Assembly (NCBI GenBank): GCA_023262365.1 | Contig: JALRBF010000216.1 | Location: 1-15,006, forward strand | From: Burkholderiaceae bacterium | Lineage (GTDB): Bacteria; Pseudomonadota; Gammaproteobacteria; Burkholderiales; Burkholderiaceae_C | Length of the DNA: 15,006 nt | Reading direction: 5' to 3' | Shown here: positions 1-6,739 of the stretch, one piece after another | Layout of the letters: the number at the start of each line of letters is the position of its first letter | Numbering within the stretch: position 1 is the first letter of the stretch | Made by a program: the position numbers and the translations under genes | Notes under the pieces: model-generated | Databases searched by the model: none | Seen by the model: only the letters and a program-made list of their open reading frames with translations | Told to the model about the DNA's origin: nothing

Positions 1-240
1 ATCGACAAGGTGCTGATGCGCCTCACGCTGGTGGGTGCGGTGTACATCACGTTTGTGTGTTTGCTGCCCGAGTTTTTGATTTTGAAGTACAACGTGCCGT
101 TTTATTTTGGCGGCACCTCACTGCTGATTTTGGTGGTGGTCACCATGGACTTCATGACCCAGGTGCAGAACTACATGATGTCGCAACAGTACGAATCGTT
201 GCTGAAAAAAGCCAACTTTAAGGGGGCGCCAGCGCGGTAG
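1..240 (+). CDS. secY: SecY preprotein translocase channel subunit, C-terminal end (5' cut by window)
   Basis: The frame is open from base 1 to a TAG stop and encodes the last 79 residues of SecY, the channel of the Sec translocon in the inner membrane. The fragment holds the last two membrane segments (about residues 7-27, [20 protein letters not shown], and 32-52, ending near [10 protein letters not shown]). A short basic cytoplasmic tail follows ([12 protein letters not shown]), typical of SecY. infA begins only 3 bases after the stop, as expected for the spc/alpha operon of betaproteobacteria. The N-terminal part lies outside the window. Confidence 0.96.
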   Translation: MDKVLMRLTLVGAVYITFVCLLPEFLILKYNVPFYFGGTSLLILVVVTMDFMTQVQNYMMSQQYESLLKKANFKGAPAR

Positions 241-243
241 TAC

Positions 244-462
244 ATGGCCAAAGACGATGTTATTCAAATGCAAGGCGAAGTGGTAGAAAACCTGCCCAAC
301 GCCACGTTTCGCGTGAAGCTGGAAAACGGCCACGTGGTACTGGGACACATCTCGGGCAAGATGCGTATGCACTACATCCGCATTTTGCCGGGCGACAAGG
401 TAACGGTGGAGCTTACGCCCTACGACCTCAGTCGCGCTCGTATCGTATTTCGCGCCAAGTAG
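244..462 (+). CDS. infA: Translation initiation factor IF-1
   Basis: This 72-residue protein has the exact family length. It is a single S1-like OB fold that binds the 30S A site during initiation and works with IF-2, IF-3 and the initiator tRNA. Nearly the whole sequence is diagnostic, including [20 protein letters not shown], the HISGKMR stretch and the ending [14 protein letters not shown]. The gene is 3 bases downstream of the secY stop with no clear Shine-Dalgarno of its own, so translation is probably coupled to secY. An initiator tRNA gene lies at the far end of the same gene cluster. Confidence 0.98.
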   Translation: MAKDDVIQMQGEVVENLPNATFRVKLENGHVVLGHISGKMRMHYIRILPGDKVTVELTPYDLSRARIVFRAK

Positions 463-491
463 GCGCGGTTGGAATTTGCAAGGAGTACCCA

Positions 492-605
492 ATGAAAGTG
501 TCGGCCTCGGTAAAAAAAATGTGCCGCAATTGCAAGTTGATTCGCCGCCATGGCGTGGTTCGCATTATTTGCACCGACCCGCGCCACAAGCAGCGCCAAG
601 GTTAA
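492..605 (+). CDS. rpmJ: 50S ribosomal protein L36 (zinc-ribbon type)
   Basis: This 37-residue ORF starts at ATG 492 after a good Shine-Dalgarno (AAGGAG at about 480-485). It encodes [15 protein letters not shown] and ends HKQRQG, the full length of L36. Cys11, Cys14, Cys27 and His32 form the C-x2-C-x12-C-x4-H zinc site, so this is the zinc-binding paralogue rather than the zinc-free one. L36 is the smallest protein of the large subunit and binds 23S rRNA. It sits between infA and rpsM in the usual order. Confidence 0.97.
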   Translation: MKVSASVKKMCRNCKLIRRHGVVRIICTDPRHKQRQG

Positions 606-629
606 ACCCCAAGCATTCAAAGGAACGTC

Positions 630-995
630 ATGGCACGGATTGCTGGTATCAACATCCCACCGCATAAACATTCAGAGATCGGTCTCACGTCCATCTTTGG
701 CATTGGTCGCTCACGCGCGCGCAAAATTTGCGAAGCGTGCGGCATTGCGTACGAGAAAAAAATTAAAGACCTGTCGGACGCAGAAATTGAAAAACTGCGT
801 GAGGCCGTGGGGCGGCACATTATTGAAGGTGATCTGCGCCGCGAAGTAACCATGAACATCAAGCGCTTGATGGACATTGGCTCGTACCGTGGTTTTCGCC
901 ACCGTCGCGGTTTGCCGGTGCGTGGTCAACGCACGCAAACCAATGCACGCACGCGCAAAGGCCCGCGCCGTGCGGCCCAAGCACTTAAAAAGTAA
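630..995 (+). CDS. rpsM: 30S ribosomal protein S13
   Basis: This 121-residue protein starts [20 protein letters not shown], the canonical S13 N terminus. It has the helix-two-turn-helix core ([20 protein letters not shown]) and a very basic C-terminal tail containing [11 protein letters not shown], which reaches the P-site tRNA and the intersubunit bridge in the small-subunit head. An AAAGGA Shine-Dalgarno lies just before the start. It is the first 30S gene of the alpha operon. In E. coli, S4 represses this operon at a leader around rpsM. The 24-base rpmJ-rpsM gap here is too short to hold that whole pseudoknot, unless it extends into the coding regions. Confidence 0.98.
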   Translation: MARIAGINIPPHKHSEIGLTSIFGIGRSRARKICEACGIAYEKKIKDLSDAEIEKLREAVGRHIIEGDLRREVTMNIKRLMDIGSYRGFRHRRGLPVRGQRTQTNARTRKGPRRAAQALKK

Positions 996-1013
996 TTCAT
1001 CAGAGAGAACTGC

Positions 1014-1412
1014 ATGGCCAAAACCGCAAACTCCGGCGCACGGGCGCGCAAAAAGGTTCGCAAGAACATTGCCGATGGCGTGGCACACGTGCATGCGTCG
1101 TTTAACAACACCATCATCACCATCACCGACCGCCAGGGCAACGCCTTGTCATGGGCATCGTCGGGTGGCCAGGGGTTTAAGGGCTCACGCAAGTCCACCC
1201 CCTTTGCCGCGCAGGTTGCCTCTGAGGTAGCCGGGCGTGCGGCCATTGAGCAAGGCATTAAAAACCTTGAGGTTGAAATCAAAGGCCCAGGGCCAGGGCG
1301 TGAGTCCTCGGTTCGGGCGTTGGCGGCATTGGGCATTCGCATCACGCAAATCTCCGATGTCACCCCGGTGCCGCACAACGGCTGCCGGCCTCCCAAGCGT
1401 CGTCGCATTTAA
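1014..1412 (+). CDS. rpsK: 30S ribosomal protein S11
   Basis: This 132-residue S11 belongs to the platform of the 30S subunit near the mRNA exit channel. Diagnostic stretches are [40 protein letters not shown] and the C terminus [15 protein letters not shown]. The Asn-Gly pair in that last stretch corresponds to the site that is an isoaspartate in E. coli S11. The start lies 18 bases after rpsM. The stop is followed by an unusually long, structured gap before rpsD. Confidence 0.98.
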   Translation: MAKTANSGARARKKVRKNIADGVAHVHASFNNTIITITDRQGNALSWASSGGQGFKGSRKSTPFAAQVASEVAGRAAIEQGIKNLEVEIKGPGPGRESSVRALAALGIRITQISDVTPVPHNGCRPPKRRRI

Positions 1413-1516
1413 GGCGCCGGCCTTATCCACCCGCCAGGCGCCTTTGATGGGCGCCTGACATAAGCCCACCGCCGGGTTGACTTGTCAACGCCGGCTCCTG
1501 CAACAAACGGTTGCAG
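1411..1516 (+). promoter_or_regulatory. Structured leader in the rpsK-rpsD gap (row of stem-loops)
   Basis: The 127-base gap holds three good consecutive hairpins: CAGGCGCC (1435-1442) with GGCGCCTG (1450-1457); GCCGGGTTGAC (1471-1481) with GTCAAC and CCGGC (1484-1489, 1491-1495) around a TT loop and one bulged G; and CTGCAAC (1498-1504) with GTTGCAG (1510-1516). A weaker fourth, AAGGC/GCCTT (1411-1415 with 1420-1424), starts at the rpsK stop. No U-run follows, so terminator function is unlikely. The last stem ends 23 bases before the S4 start codon. A role in S4 autoregulation is an inference from the known regulator role of S4. Confidence 0.45.
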
Positions 1517-1539
1517 CAGACATTGAAGAAGGAAGACAC

Positions 1540-2163
1540 GTGGCACGTTATTTAGGACCCAAGGCCAAGCTCTCGCGTCGCGAGGGCACCGACTTAATGC
1601 TCAAGAGCGCACGCCGCCCGATTAGCGACAAGGCCAAATTTGAATCCAAGCCCGGACAGCATGGCCGCACCTCGGGCGCGCGCACCTCAGACTACGGCAA
1701 GCAACTGCGCGAAAAGCAAAAAGTCAAACGCATGTACGGCGTGCTTGAGCGCCAGTTTAGGCGCTACTTTGCGGAGGCCGACCGCCGCCGTGGCAACACC
1801 GGTGAAAACCTGCTCAGCCTGCTTGAGTCGCGCTTAGACAACGTGGTGTACCGCATGGGTTTTGCCTCTACGCGTGCCGAGGCACGCCAGCTGGTCTCGC
1901 ACCGTGGCATTACCGTGAACGGCGCCTCGGTCAACATTCCGTCGTACATGGTAAAAACCGGCGACGTGGTGGCCGTGCGCGACAAGTCAAAAAAGCAAGC
2001 CCGTGTGCAAGACGCGTTGCAACTGGCCACGCAGCACGGCCTGCCCTCGTGGGTTGAGGTAAGTGCTGACAAAGTGGAGGGGGTGTTTAAGAAAACCCCA
2101 GACCGCGACGAGTTTGGTGGCGACATCAACGAGTCGTTGATTGTTGAATTGTATTCGCGCTAA
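1540..2163 (+). CDS. rpsD: 30S ribosomal protein S4
   Basis: The call is 207 residues from a GTG start at 1540 ([20 protein letters not shown]), which matches betaproteobacterial S4 in length and N terminus. A strong purine Shine-Dalgarno (AAGAAGGAAG) ends 4 bases before it. The frame is open further upstream to a TTG at 1477, but that would add 21 residues with no family match and run through the hairpins. The S4 RNA-binding fold is clear around [20 protein letters not shown] and [14 protein letters not shown], and the C terminus is [13 protein letters not shown]4 is a primary 16S rRNA-binding assembly protein and, in E. coli, the translational repressor of this operon. Confidence 0.97.
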   Translation: MARYLGPKAKLSRREGTDLMLKSARRPISDKAKFESKPGQHGRTSGARTSDYGKQLREKQKVKRMYGVLERQFRRYFAEADRRRGNTGENLLSLLESRLDNVVYRMGFASTRAEARQLVSHRGITVNGASVNIPSYMVKTGDVVAVRDKSKKQARVQDALQLATQHGLPSWVEVSADKVEGVFKKTPDRDEFGGDINESLIVELYSR

Positions 2164-2257
2164 AAACGCAACGGTTCCCGGCGGCTCTGCGGCGTCGTTC
2201 GGGTTTGCTTCGTCAGCCTTATCGGTGTAACGAGCCGAGGGTATTGAGGGAAGTTTC

Positions 2258-3256
2258 ATGCTCAGTTCATTGTTAAAGCCAAAATCCATTCAAGTTGAAA
2301 GCCTAGACGCCTGCCGCGCCAAGGTTACGCTGGAGCCCTTTGAGCGTGGCTACGGCCACACCCTGGGCAACGCGCTGCGCCGGGTGTTGCTCTCGTCCAT
2401 GGTGGGGCATGCGCCCACCGAGGTCACCATTGCCGGTGTGCTGCACGAGTACTCCACACTCGACGGCGTGCAAGAAGACGTGGTCAACGTGCTGCTTAAC
2501 CTTAAAGGGGTGGTGTTTAAGCTGCACAACCGCGACGAGATTACGCTTAGCCTACGCAAAGACACCGAAGGGGTGGTGCGGGCCGGCGACATTCAAACGC
2601 CGCACGATGTGGAAATTATTAACCCCGAGCACGTAATTGCCACGCTGGGTGCTGGCGGCAAGCTGGACATGCAGATTAAGGTAGAAAAAGGCCGCGGCTA
2701 TGTGCCAGGCAACGTGCGCCGCGACGACGACCACATGCGCTCGATTGGCCGCATTGTGTTGGACGCGTCGTTCTCGCCCGTGCGCCGCGTAAGCTACACG
2801 GTAGAGAGCGCCCGCGTGGAGCAGCGCACCGACCTGGACAAACTGGTGCTCGAGATTGAAACCAACGGCGCCATTGGCCCCGAAGAGGCGGTGCGTGCGT
2901 CGGCGCGCATCTTAATGGAGCAGCTTAGCGCCTTTGCCCAGCTTGAAGGGGGCGCGGAAATCGGCGCCGCCGCCGCGCCCAGCGGTGCCGGAGGCGCGGG
3001 TGAGCCGTTTGACCCGATCTTGCTGCGTCCGGTGGACGAGCTTGAGCTTACCGTGCGCTCGGCCAATTGCCTTAAAGCAGAGAACATTTACTTTATTGGC
3101 GACTTGATTCAGCGCACCGAAAACGAACTGCTCAAAACGCCTAACTTGGGACGCAAGTCGCTAAACGAAATCAAAGAGGTTTTGCAGTCGCGCGGTTTAA
3201 GCCTTGGCATGAGGCTGGACAACTGGCCGCCTGCGGGGCTAGAGAAAAACGCGTAA
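2258..3256 (+). CDS. rpoA: DNA-directed RNA polymerase subunit alpha
   Basis: This 332-residue alpha subunit is close to the usual betaproteobacterial length of about 325-330. The N-terminal domain (about residues 1-235) has the assembly signature [20 protein letters not shown] and nucleates the beta and beta' subunits. A Gly/Ala-rich linker ([14 protein letters not shown], about 240-253) is slightly long. The C-terminal domain (about 255-325) carries [17 protein letters not shown] and [19 protein letters not shown], the residues that touch UP-element DNA and activators. A GAGGGAAG Shine-Dalgarno precedes ATG 2258. The 94-base rpsD-rpoA gap is G/C-rich with only short possible hairpins. Confidence 0.98.
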   Translation: MLSSLLKPKSIQVESLDACRAKVTLEPFERGYGHTLGNALRRVLLSSMVGHAPTEVTIAGVLHEYSTLDGVQEDVVNVLLNLKGVVFKLHNRDEITLSLRKDTEGVVRAGDIQTPHDVEIINPEHVIATLGAGGKLDMQIKVEKGRGYVPGNVRRDDDHMRSIGRIVLDASFSPVRRVSYTVESARVEQRTDLDKLVLEIETNGAIGPEEAVRASARILMEQLSAFAQLEGGAEIGAAAAPSGAGGAGEPFDPILLRPVDELELTVRSANCLKAENIYFIGDLIQRTENELLKTPNLGRKSLNEIKEVLQSRGLSLGMRLDNWPPAGLEKNA

Positions 3257-3270
3257 CCACGCTTTGGCAC

Positions 3271-3296
3271 CCACCAGTACCTGATACGGCTGGTGG
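3271..3296 (+). promoter_or_regulatory. Hairpin in the rpoA-rplQ gap
   Basis: CCACCAG (3271-3277) pairs perfectly with CTGGTGG (3290-3296) around a 12-base loop, 10 bases before the rplQ Shine-Dalgarno (AAAGGAG). No U-run follows, so it is not a terminator. It could tune rplQ translation or stabilise the mRNA end after processing. Its function is inferred. Confidence 0.3.
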
Positions 3297-3320
3297 CAAC
3301 AACACAAAAGGAGTCTTGCC

Positions 3321-3731
3321 ATGCGACACGGCCACGGCCTACGAAAACTTAACCGCACCAGCGCCCACCGCCAGGCGATGCTGCGCAACATGATGAACGC
3401 CTTGCTGACGCACGAGGCGATTAAAACCACGGTACCCAAAGCCAAAGAGTTGCGCCGCGTGGTGGAACCCATGATTACCCTGGCCAAAAAAGCCACGGTG
3501 GCCAACCGCCGCCTGGCCTTTGACCGCCTACGCGACCGCGACGTGGTGGTGAAACTGTTTAACGAACTGGGGCCACGCTACGCCAGCCGCCCGGGTGGTT
3601 ACACGCGCATACTTAAAATGGGTTTTCGTGTGGGCGACAACGCCCCCATGGCCCTGGTGGAACTGGTGGACCGGCCCGAGGTGCAAGCCACCGCCGGCGC
3701 CGAGGCCCAGCAAGACACCAGCGAGTCGTGA
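3321..3731 (+). CDS. rplQ: 50S ribosomal protein L17
   Basis: This 136-residue protein opens [20 protein letters not shown] and continues [20 protein letters not shown], the canonical L17 start. It binds 23S rRNA near the polypeptide exit tunnel. The conserved core ends around [24 protein letters not shown]. The last ~15 residues ([16 protein letters not shown]) are a variable acidic tail, as in other betaproteobacteria. It is the last protein gene of the alpha operon. Its TGA stop runs directly into a possible -10 box for the tRNA gene that follows. Confidence 0.98.
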   Translation: MRHGHGLRKLNRTSAHRQAMLRNMMNALLTHEAIKTTVPKAKELRRVVEPMITLAKKATVANRRLAFDRLRDRDVVVKLFNELGPRYASRPGGYTRILKMGFRVGDNAPMALVELVDRPEVQATAGAEAQQDTSES

Positions 3732-3737
3732 TACAAT
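3732..3737 (+). promoter_or_regulatory. Possible -10 box for the initiator tRNA gene
   Basis: TACAAT begins immediately after the rplQ stop and ends 12 bases before the mature tRNA 5' end, a plausible distance for a tRNA promoter. No good -35 box is visible at 16-18 bases upstream: AAGACA (3712-3717) is only 14 away. The tRNA may instead be cut from the ribosomal-operon transcript. Confidence 0.3.
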
Positions 3738-3749
3738 AGAACTAAATGG

Positions 3750-3826
<77 letters not shown>

Positions 3827-3840
3827 AGCCCTCACCCATC

Positions 3841-3874
3841 AAACCCCCCAGGCCAACGCCGTGGGGGGTTTTTT
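3841..3874 (+). terminator. Intrinsic terminator after tRNA-fMet
   Basis: AAACCCCCCA (3841-3850) pairs with TGGGGGGTTT (3862-3871), a 10-bp stem with an inner GGC/GCC pairing in the loop, followed by a continuous run of T to 3874. It starts 14 bases after the tRNA CCA end and closes the ribosomal transcription unit. Confidence 0.9.
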
Positions 3875-3898
3875 GTTGGGCGCGGGCCGTGCTATCAC

Positions 3899-3918
3899 AT
3901 ATGTATCTTATATGTATC
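3899..3918. repeat. Direct repeat ATATGTATC, two copies at 11-bp spacing
   Basis: Exact copies lie at 3899-3907 and 3910-3918, in an AT-rich patch that contrasts with the GC-rich surroundings. The 11-bp period places both on the same face of the helix. They lie about 85-105 bases upstream of the start site predicted from the sigma-54-like element at 3978-3992, a normal place for an activator site. Function is inferred. Confidence 0.4.
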
Positions 3919-3977
3919 ATAATAAATTACAAAAATAGTAGAATCGCCATGTGAAAACAAACGTAAATATTCAATCA

Positions 3978-3992
3978 TGGCACAGTTCTTGC
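3978..3992 (+). promoter_or_regulatory. Sigma-54-like -24/-12 promoter upstream of the adhesin
   Basis: TGGCAC (3978-3983) and TTGC (3989-3992) are separated by five bases, which puts the GG and GC pairs exactly 12 bases apart, as sigma-54 requires. The predicted start is near 4003. The element overlaps the ATG at 3977, so a transcript from it could not use that start codon. No RpoN or enhancer-binding protein is encoded in the window. Confidence 0.4.
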
Positions 3993-3993
3993 G

Positions 3994-4000
3994 CACACAC
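3994..4000 (+). repeat. Short CA tract (CACACAC) ahead of the adhesin signal peptide
   Basis: Three and a half CA units lie where the adhesin reading frame is lost. Removing one unit joins ATG 3977 to the signal-peptide frame. Adding one unit joins GTG 3951 to it. As the sequence stands, both starts run into stops (TAG at 4001 and TAA at 4011). Confidence 0.5.
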
Positions 4001-4062
4001 TAGGGCTTGCTAAGCCGTTTCGCCCCAAACCCCTAGCCGCTGCCGCAGCGGCCACTGCGGCC

Positions 4063-4070
4063 TTTTTTTT
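4063..4070 (+). repeat. Poly-T tract (8 T) inside the adhesin signal-peptide frame
   Basis: Eight T bases encode Phe-Phe-Leu in the hydrophobic core of the signal peptide. The frame is coherent on both sides of the run, so the present length is the in-frame one. Slippage by one base would put the signal peptide and passenger out of frame. Confidence 0.5.
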
Positions 4071-6657
4071 GGCGGGTGGGAATGCGTGGGCGGGCTACGC
4101 CGCAGGGGATGGTGCCAGCGCCACAGGCGCCGCCGCCACCGCCGTGGGCCTAAGTGCCAAAGCCAACGGCAAATGGGCCACTGCCCTGGGCTACAACGCC
4201 CAAGCCACTGGGGCAGACGCCACTGCCCTGGGCGATAGCGCCGTCGCCACCAAGGGCTCCTCCACCGCCGTGGGCTACAAAGCCAACGCCACCGGCGACC
4301 GCGGCACCGCCATTGGGGCGAACCACCCCGTGGCCTCGGGGACAGACACCGTTGCCTTGGGCCAAGAAGCCACCGCCAACACCAACTACAGCACGGCCCT
4401 AGGCAACTACGCCACAGCCAGCGGCGTCGGCAGTGTGGCCTTGGGCTACCAAAGCAGCACCAACGAAAACTACACCGTATCGGTGGGCAACAGCACCACC
4501 AAGCGCCGCATTACCAACGTGGCCAACGGCACGGGCAACCAAGACGCCGCCACCGTGGGGCAGGTAAACAGCATCGTCACGGTAGACAAAGACGCCACCA
4601 CACAGGCCGCCACTGGCACCGTGACCCTCAAAGACGCCACCGGCACCGAAAGCGCGCAGGTCTACACCAAAGCCAAAATAGACAACATGGTCAGCAGTGG
4701 CACCCTAAAAGGCGCCAAGGGCGACACTGGCGCAACGGGCGCAACGGGTGCGACTGGTGCCAAAGGCGATAAAGGTGACCAAGGCATTCAGGGCATCCAA
4801 GGTGTGAAGGGTGACAAGGGCGCTGGTATCGTCCTAAACAACGCTGACGGCACCGCAACCATTGAGGACGGCACCACCAGCGCCACGGTGTACACCAAAG
4901 GACAAGCCGATACCTTGCTGGCGGACAAAGCCGACGCCTCGGCGCTGGCTGACAAAGCCAACAGCGCAGACGTCTACACCAAGACCGCAGCCGACAACGC
5001 AGCGCAGAGCAAGGTGGACACAGCCATTGGTACGAAGGCTGACGGCACAGGTGTGTACACGGACATTAACGCCAACACCAAAGCCGTAAGCGACAACAAG
5101 GGCGCCGTCAATACCTTGAACGGCCCGGGCGAGGGGTCTGTTGCCAAAGCCGTGTCCGACGCCAAGGACGCAGCAGCTCAAGACGCCACAAACAAGGCCG
5201 GAAACGTGGTGACAGCAAACAACGACGGCACCGTTACCTTGAAAGACGCGGCAGGCACCACCACCAAGGCCACGGTGTACACCAAGACCGCAGCCGATAC
5301 CTTGCTGGACAAAAAAGCCGACGCCAGCACGGTCTACACCAAGACCGCAGCCGACAACTTGCTGAAAGCCAAAGCCGACGCCTCGGTGGTTGGTAAAGCC
5401 GCTGATGGCACCAACGCAGCTACTGGACTGTTTAAAGAAACGGCCGCCAACACCAAAGCCGTAAGCGACCTAGAAAAGGGCCAAGTGGCGATCAACAAGC
5501 AAGGTGTGGCCGACAACAAGGCGGCCATTGGCACGGCATCAGTGAAAGACGAGCAGGGTAACGTAACCGCCCAAGCAACCGGCCTAACCGCAGACGTGGA
5601 AGCCATCAACGCCCACTTAAGCACCCGCGCCGACCGTAAGGGCAAGCGCGCCGATGGAGGCCAAAGGGCAGACACCGAAGCCGTGGCCTCGCTGCACGCG
5701 ACGGGTGCCAATGACCCAGCCGGCGACCAATCGGAAGTCACCGTGTCCAAGTCCGAGGTGGCCATCACCCGAGGCGACGGCAAAGTGGTGTTTGACGCCG
5801 ACAACGACGCCAAAGGCGAAACCACCCTACGCGGCGGTACAGGCACCACCATACAAACCTTGCGCGACCAGGACAAAGGTGTGGCAGCAGGCACCGGTCA
5901 AAGCGGTGTGAACTACCAAACCACCATGTACGGCGCAGGCGGCGACAACAACGCCGAATACATCACCACCCAAGCCGCCTTTGACGCCTTCACGAACGGC
6001 AACGGCCTACCCGCCGACGCACCGGCAGGCGCTACCGGCATCATCAACGAAGGCGGCGTGTACAAGTACGTCACCAACGTGCGCATTGGTGGCGTGGCCG
6101 CAGGCGTAAACGCCAACGACGCCGTGAACAAAGGCCAACTGGACGCAGAGACCACGGCACGTACCGCAGCCGACGCCGCACTGGGCCGCCGCATTGACAG
6201 CAACACCCGCGCCATCGATGGCAACACCCAAGGTATCGCCAACGTTACCGCCATGGCCAGCATGCCCGCCCTACCCGTGGGTGCGGACAGCGGCTTTAGC
6301 GCAGGCGTAGGCGGCTTTAATGGCAAAAACGCCATTGCCCTAGGCTTTCAGCACCGCCTAAGTGCCAACACCACCTTCAAAGTGGCGGCGGCAGCAGGTA
6401 GCAACGGCAAGCCCACCATGGGCGCAGGCATCAGCTATAGCTGGGGCGGCAGCAGCTACAACGTAGCCAGCCAAACCGTGGCCATGCAAGACGTCAACGC
6501 CATGCAAGACCGGCTGCGCGCGCAAGAGACGCAAACCATGCAGGCCAAGAGCGAGGCCGCGCAAGCCAAGGCCGAGGCTACTGAAACCAAGGCCATACTG
6601 GCCGATTTGCTGCACCGCATGGCCGACCTTGAGGGTAGGCAGGTGGTAAGCCGGTAG
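4069..6657 (+). CDS. YadA-type trimeric autotransporter adhesin; translation start unresolved
   Basis: The ORF is 862 residues from TTG 4069. The same frame reads back to 3967, encoding KPFRPKPLAAAAATAAFF and a cleavage site after NAWA, a convincing signal peptide that has no ATG, GTG or TTG in front of it. Following the signal peptide are about nine YadA head repeats (residues ~10-145; ATALGYNAQATG and similar); a first neck (~146-165, RITNVANGTGNQDAATVG); 13 collagen-like Gly-X-Y triplets (215-253); a stalk with repeated VYTKTAAD units; a second neck (~668-695, AGVNANDAVNKGQLDAE); and the four-strand anchor barrel ending at Trp792. Seventy more residues, mostly coiled coil, follow. The anchor exports the passenger to the cell surface as a trimer, probably for attachment or biofilm. 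Antisense ORFs inside it are shadows. Confidence 0.9.
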   Translation: MAGGNAWAGYAAGDGASATGAAATAVGLSAKANGKWATALGYNAQATGADATALGDSAVATKGSSTAVGYKANATGDRGTAIGANHPVASGTDTVALGQEATANTNYSTALGNYATASGVGSVALGYQSSTNENYTVSVGNSTTKRRITNVANGTGNQDAATVGQVNSIVTVDKDATTQAATGTVTLKDATGTESAQVYTKAKIDNMVSSGTLKGAKGDTGATGATGATGAKGDKGDQGIQGIQGVKGDKGAGIVLNNADGTATIEDGTTSATVYTKGQADTLLADKADASALADKANSADVYTKTAADNAAQSKVDTAIGTKADGTGVYTDINANTKAVSDNKGAVNTLNGPGEGSVAKAVSDAKDAAAQDATNKAGNVVTANNDGTVTLKDAAGTTTKATVYTKTAADTLLDKKADASTVYTKTAADNLLKAKADASVVGKAADGTNAATGLFKETAANTKAVSDLEKGQVAINKQGVADNKAAIGTASVKDEQGNVTAQATGLTADVEAINAHLSTRADRKGKRADGGQRADTEAVASLHATGANDPAGDQSEVTVSKSEVAITRGDGKVVFDADNDAKGETTLRGGTGTTIQTLRDQDKGVAAGTGQSGVNYQTTMYGAGGDNNAEYITTQAAFDAFTNGNGLPADAPAGATGIINEGGVYKYVTNVRIGGVAAGVNANDAVNKGQLDAETTARTAADAALGRRIDSNTRAIDGNTQGIANVTAMASMPALPVGADSGFSAGVGGFNGKNAIALGFQHRLSANTTFKVAAAAGSNGKPTMGAGISYSWGGSSYNVASQTVAMQDVNAMQDRLRAQETQTMQAKSEAAQAKAEATETKAILADLLHRMADLEGRQVVSR
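4711..4827 (+). repeat. Collagen-like tract in the adhesin (13 Gly-X-Y triplets)
   Basis: Thirty-nine residues read GAK GDT GAT GAT GAT GAK GDK GDQ GIQ GIQ GVK GDK GAG. The KGD triplets are typical of bacterial collagen-like proteins and phage tail fibres, where they form a triple helix. A trimeric adhesin suits such a segment, since three chains are already aligned. Confidence 0.85.
4972..4998 (+). repeat. 27-bp direct repeat in the adhesin stalk, copy 1
   Basis: This stretch, encoding VYTKTAADN, is base-for-base identical to 5332-5358, exactly 360 bp (120 codons) downstream. A 20-base core recurs at 5278-5297. Recombination between copies would remove or add whole codons without breaking the frame. 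Confidence 0.85.
5332..5358 (+). repeat. 27-bp direct repeat in the adhesin stalk, copy 2
   Basis: This is the second identical copy of the 4972-4998 repeat. Another pair in the same stalk, 24 bases at 5071-5094 and 5446-5469, is spaced by 375 bp (125 codons), again in frame. Confidence 0.85.
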
Positions 6658-6675
6658 GCTGCCCGATTGGAGCGG

Positions 6676-6700
6676 GGGGGCACCTTGCCCCCTTTTTTTT
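6676..6700 (+). terminator. Intrinsic terminator of the adhesin gene
   Basis: GGGGGCA (6676-6682) pairs with TGCCCCC (6686-6692) around a CCT loop, followed by eight T bases (6693-6700). It begins 18 bases after the adhesin stop. Confidence 0.92.
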
Positions 6701-6706
6701 ATTGGT

Positions 6707-6739
6707 TGAGTGTGGGCTGAGTGTGGGCTAAGTGTGGGT
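6707..6739. repeat. 11-bp tandem repeat, three copies of TGAGTGTGGGC
   Basis: Copies are at 6707-6717 and 6718-6728 (identical) and 6729-6739 (two changes, TAAGTGTGGGT). The array lies directly after the adhesin terminator, and its last base is part of the stop codon of the remnant gene on the minus strand. Confidence 0.75.

Noticed and set aside
1477..1539. Upstream in-frame TTG extension of rpsD
   Set aside because: The extra 21 residues do not match S4, run through the hairpins, and lack the strong Shine-Dalgarno that precedes GTG 1540.
2217..2224. Sigma-28-like -10 (ACCGATAA) on the minus strand in the rpsD-rpoA gap
   Set aside because: No TAAA box at the required spacing and no minus-strand gene downstream.
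4711..5400. Phage tail fibre as an alternative identity for the 4069-6657 gene
   Set aside because: The VYTK and collagen-like repeats resemble tail fibres, but the signal peptide, YadA head and neck repeats and C-terminal barrel identify an autotransporter; no phage genes are nearby.
4834..5894. Long minus-strand ORFs inside the adhesin (115 and 186 residues)
   Set aside because: They are antisense shadows of a low-complexity, GC-rich coding region, with repetitive compositions and no recognisable domains.
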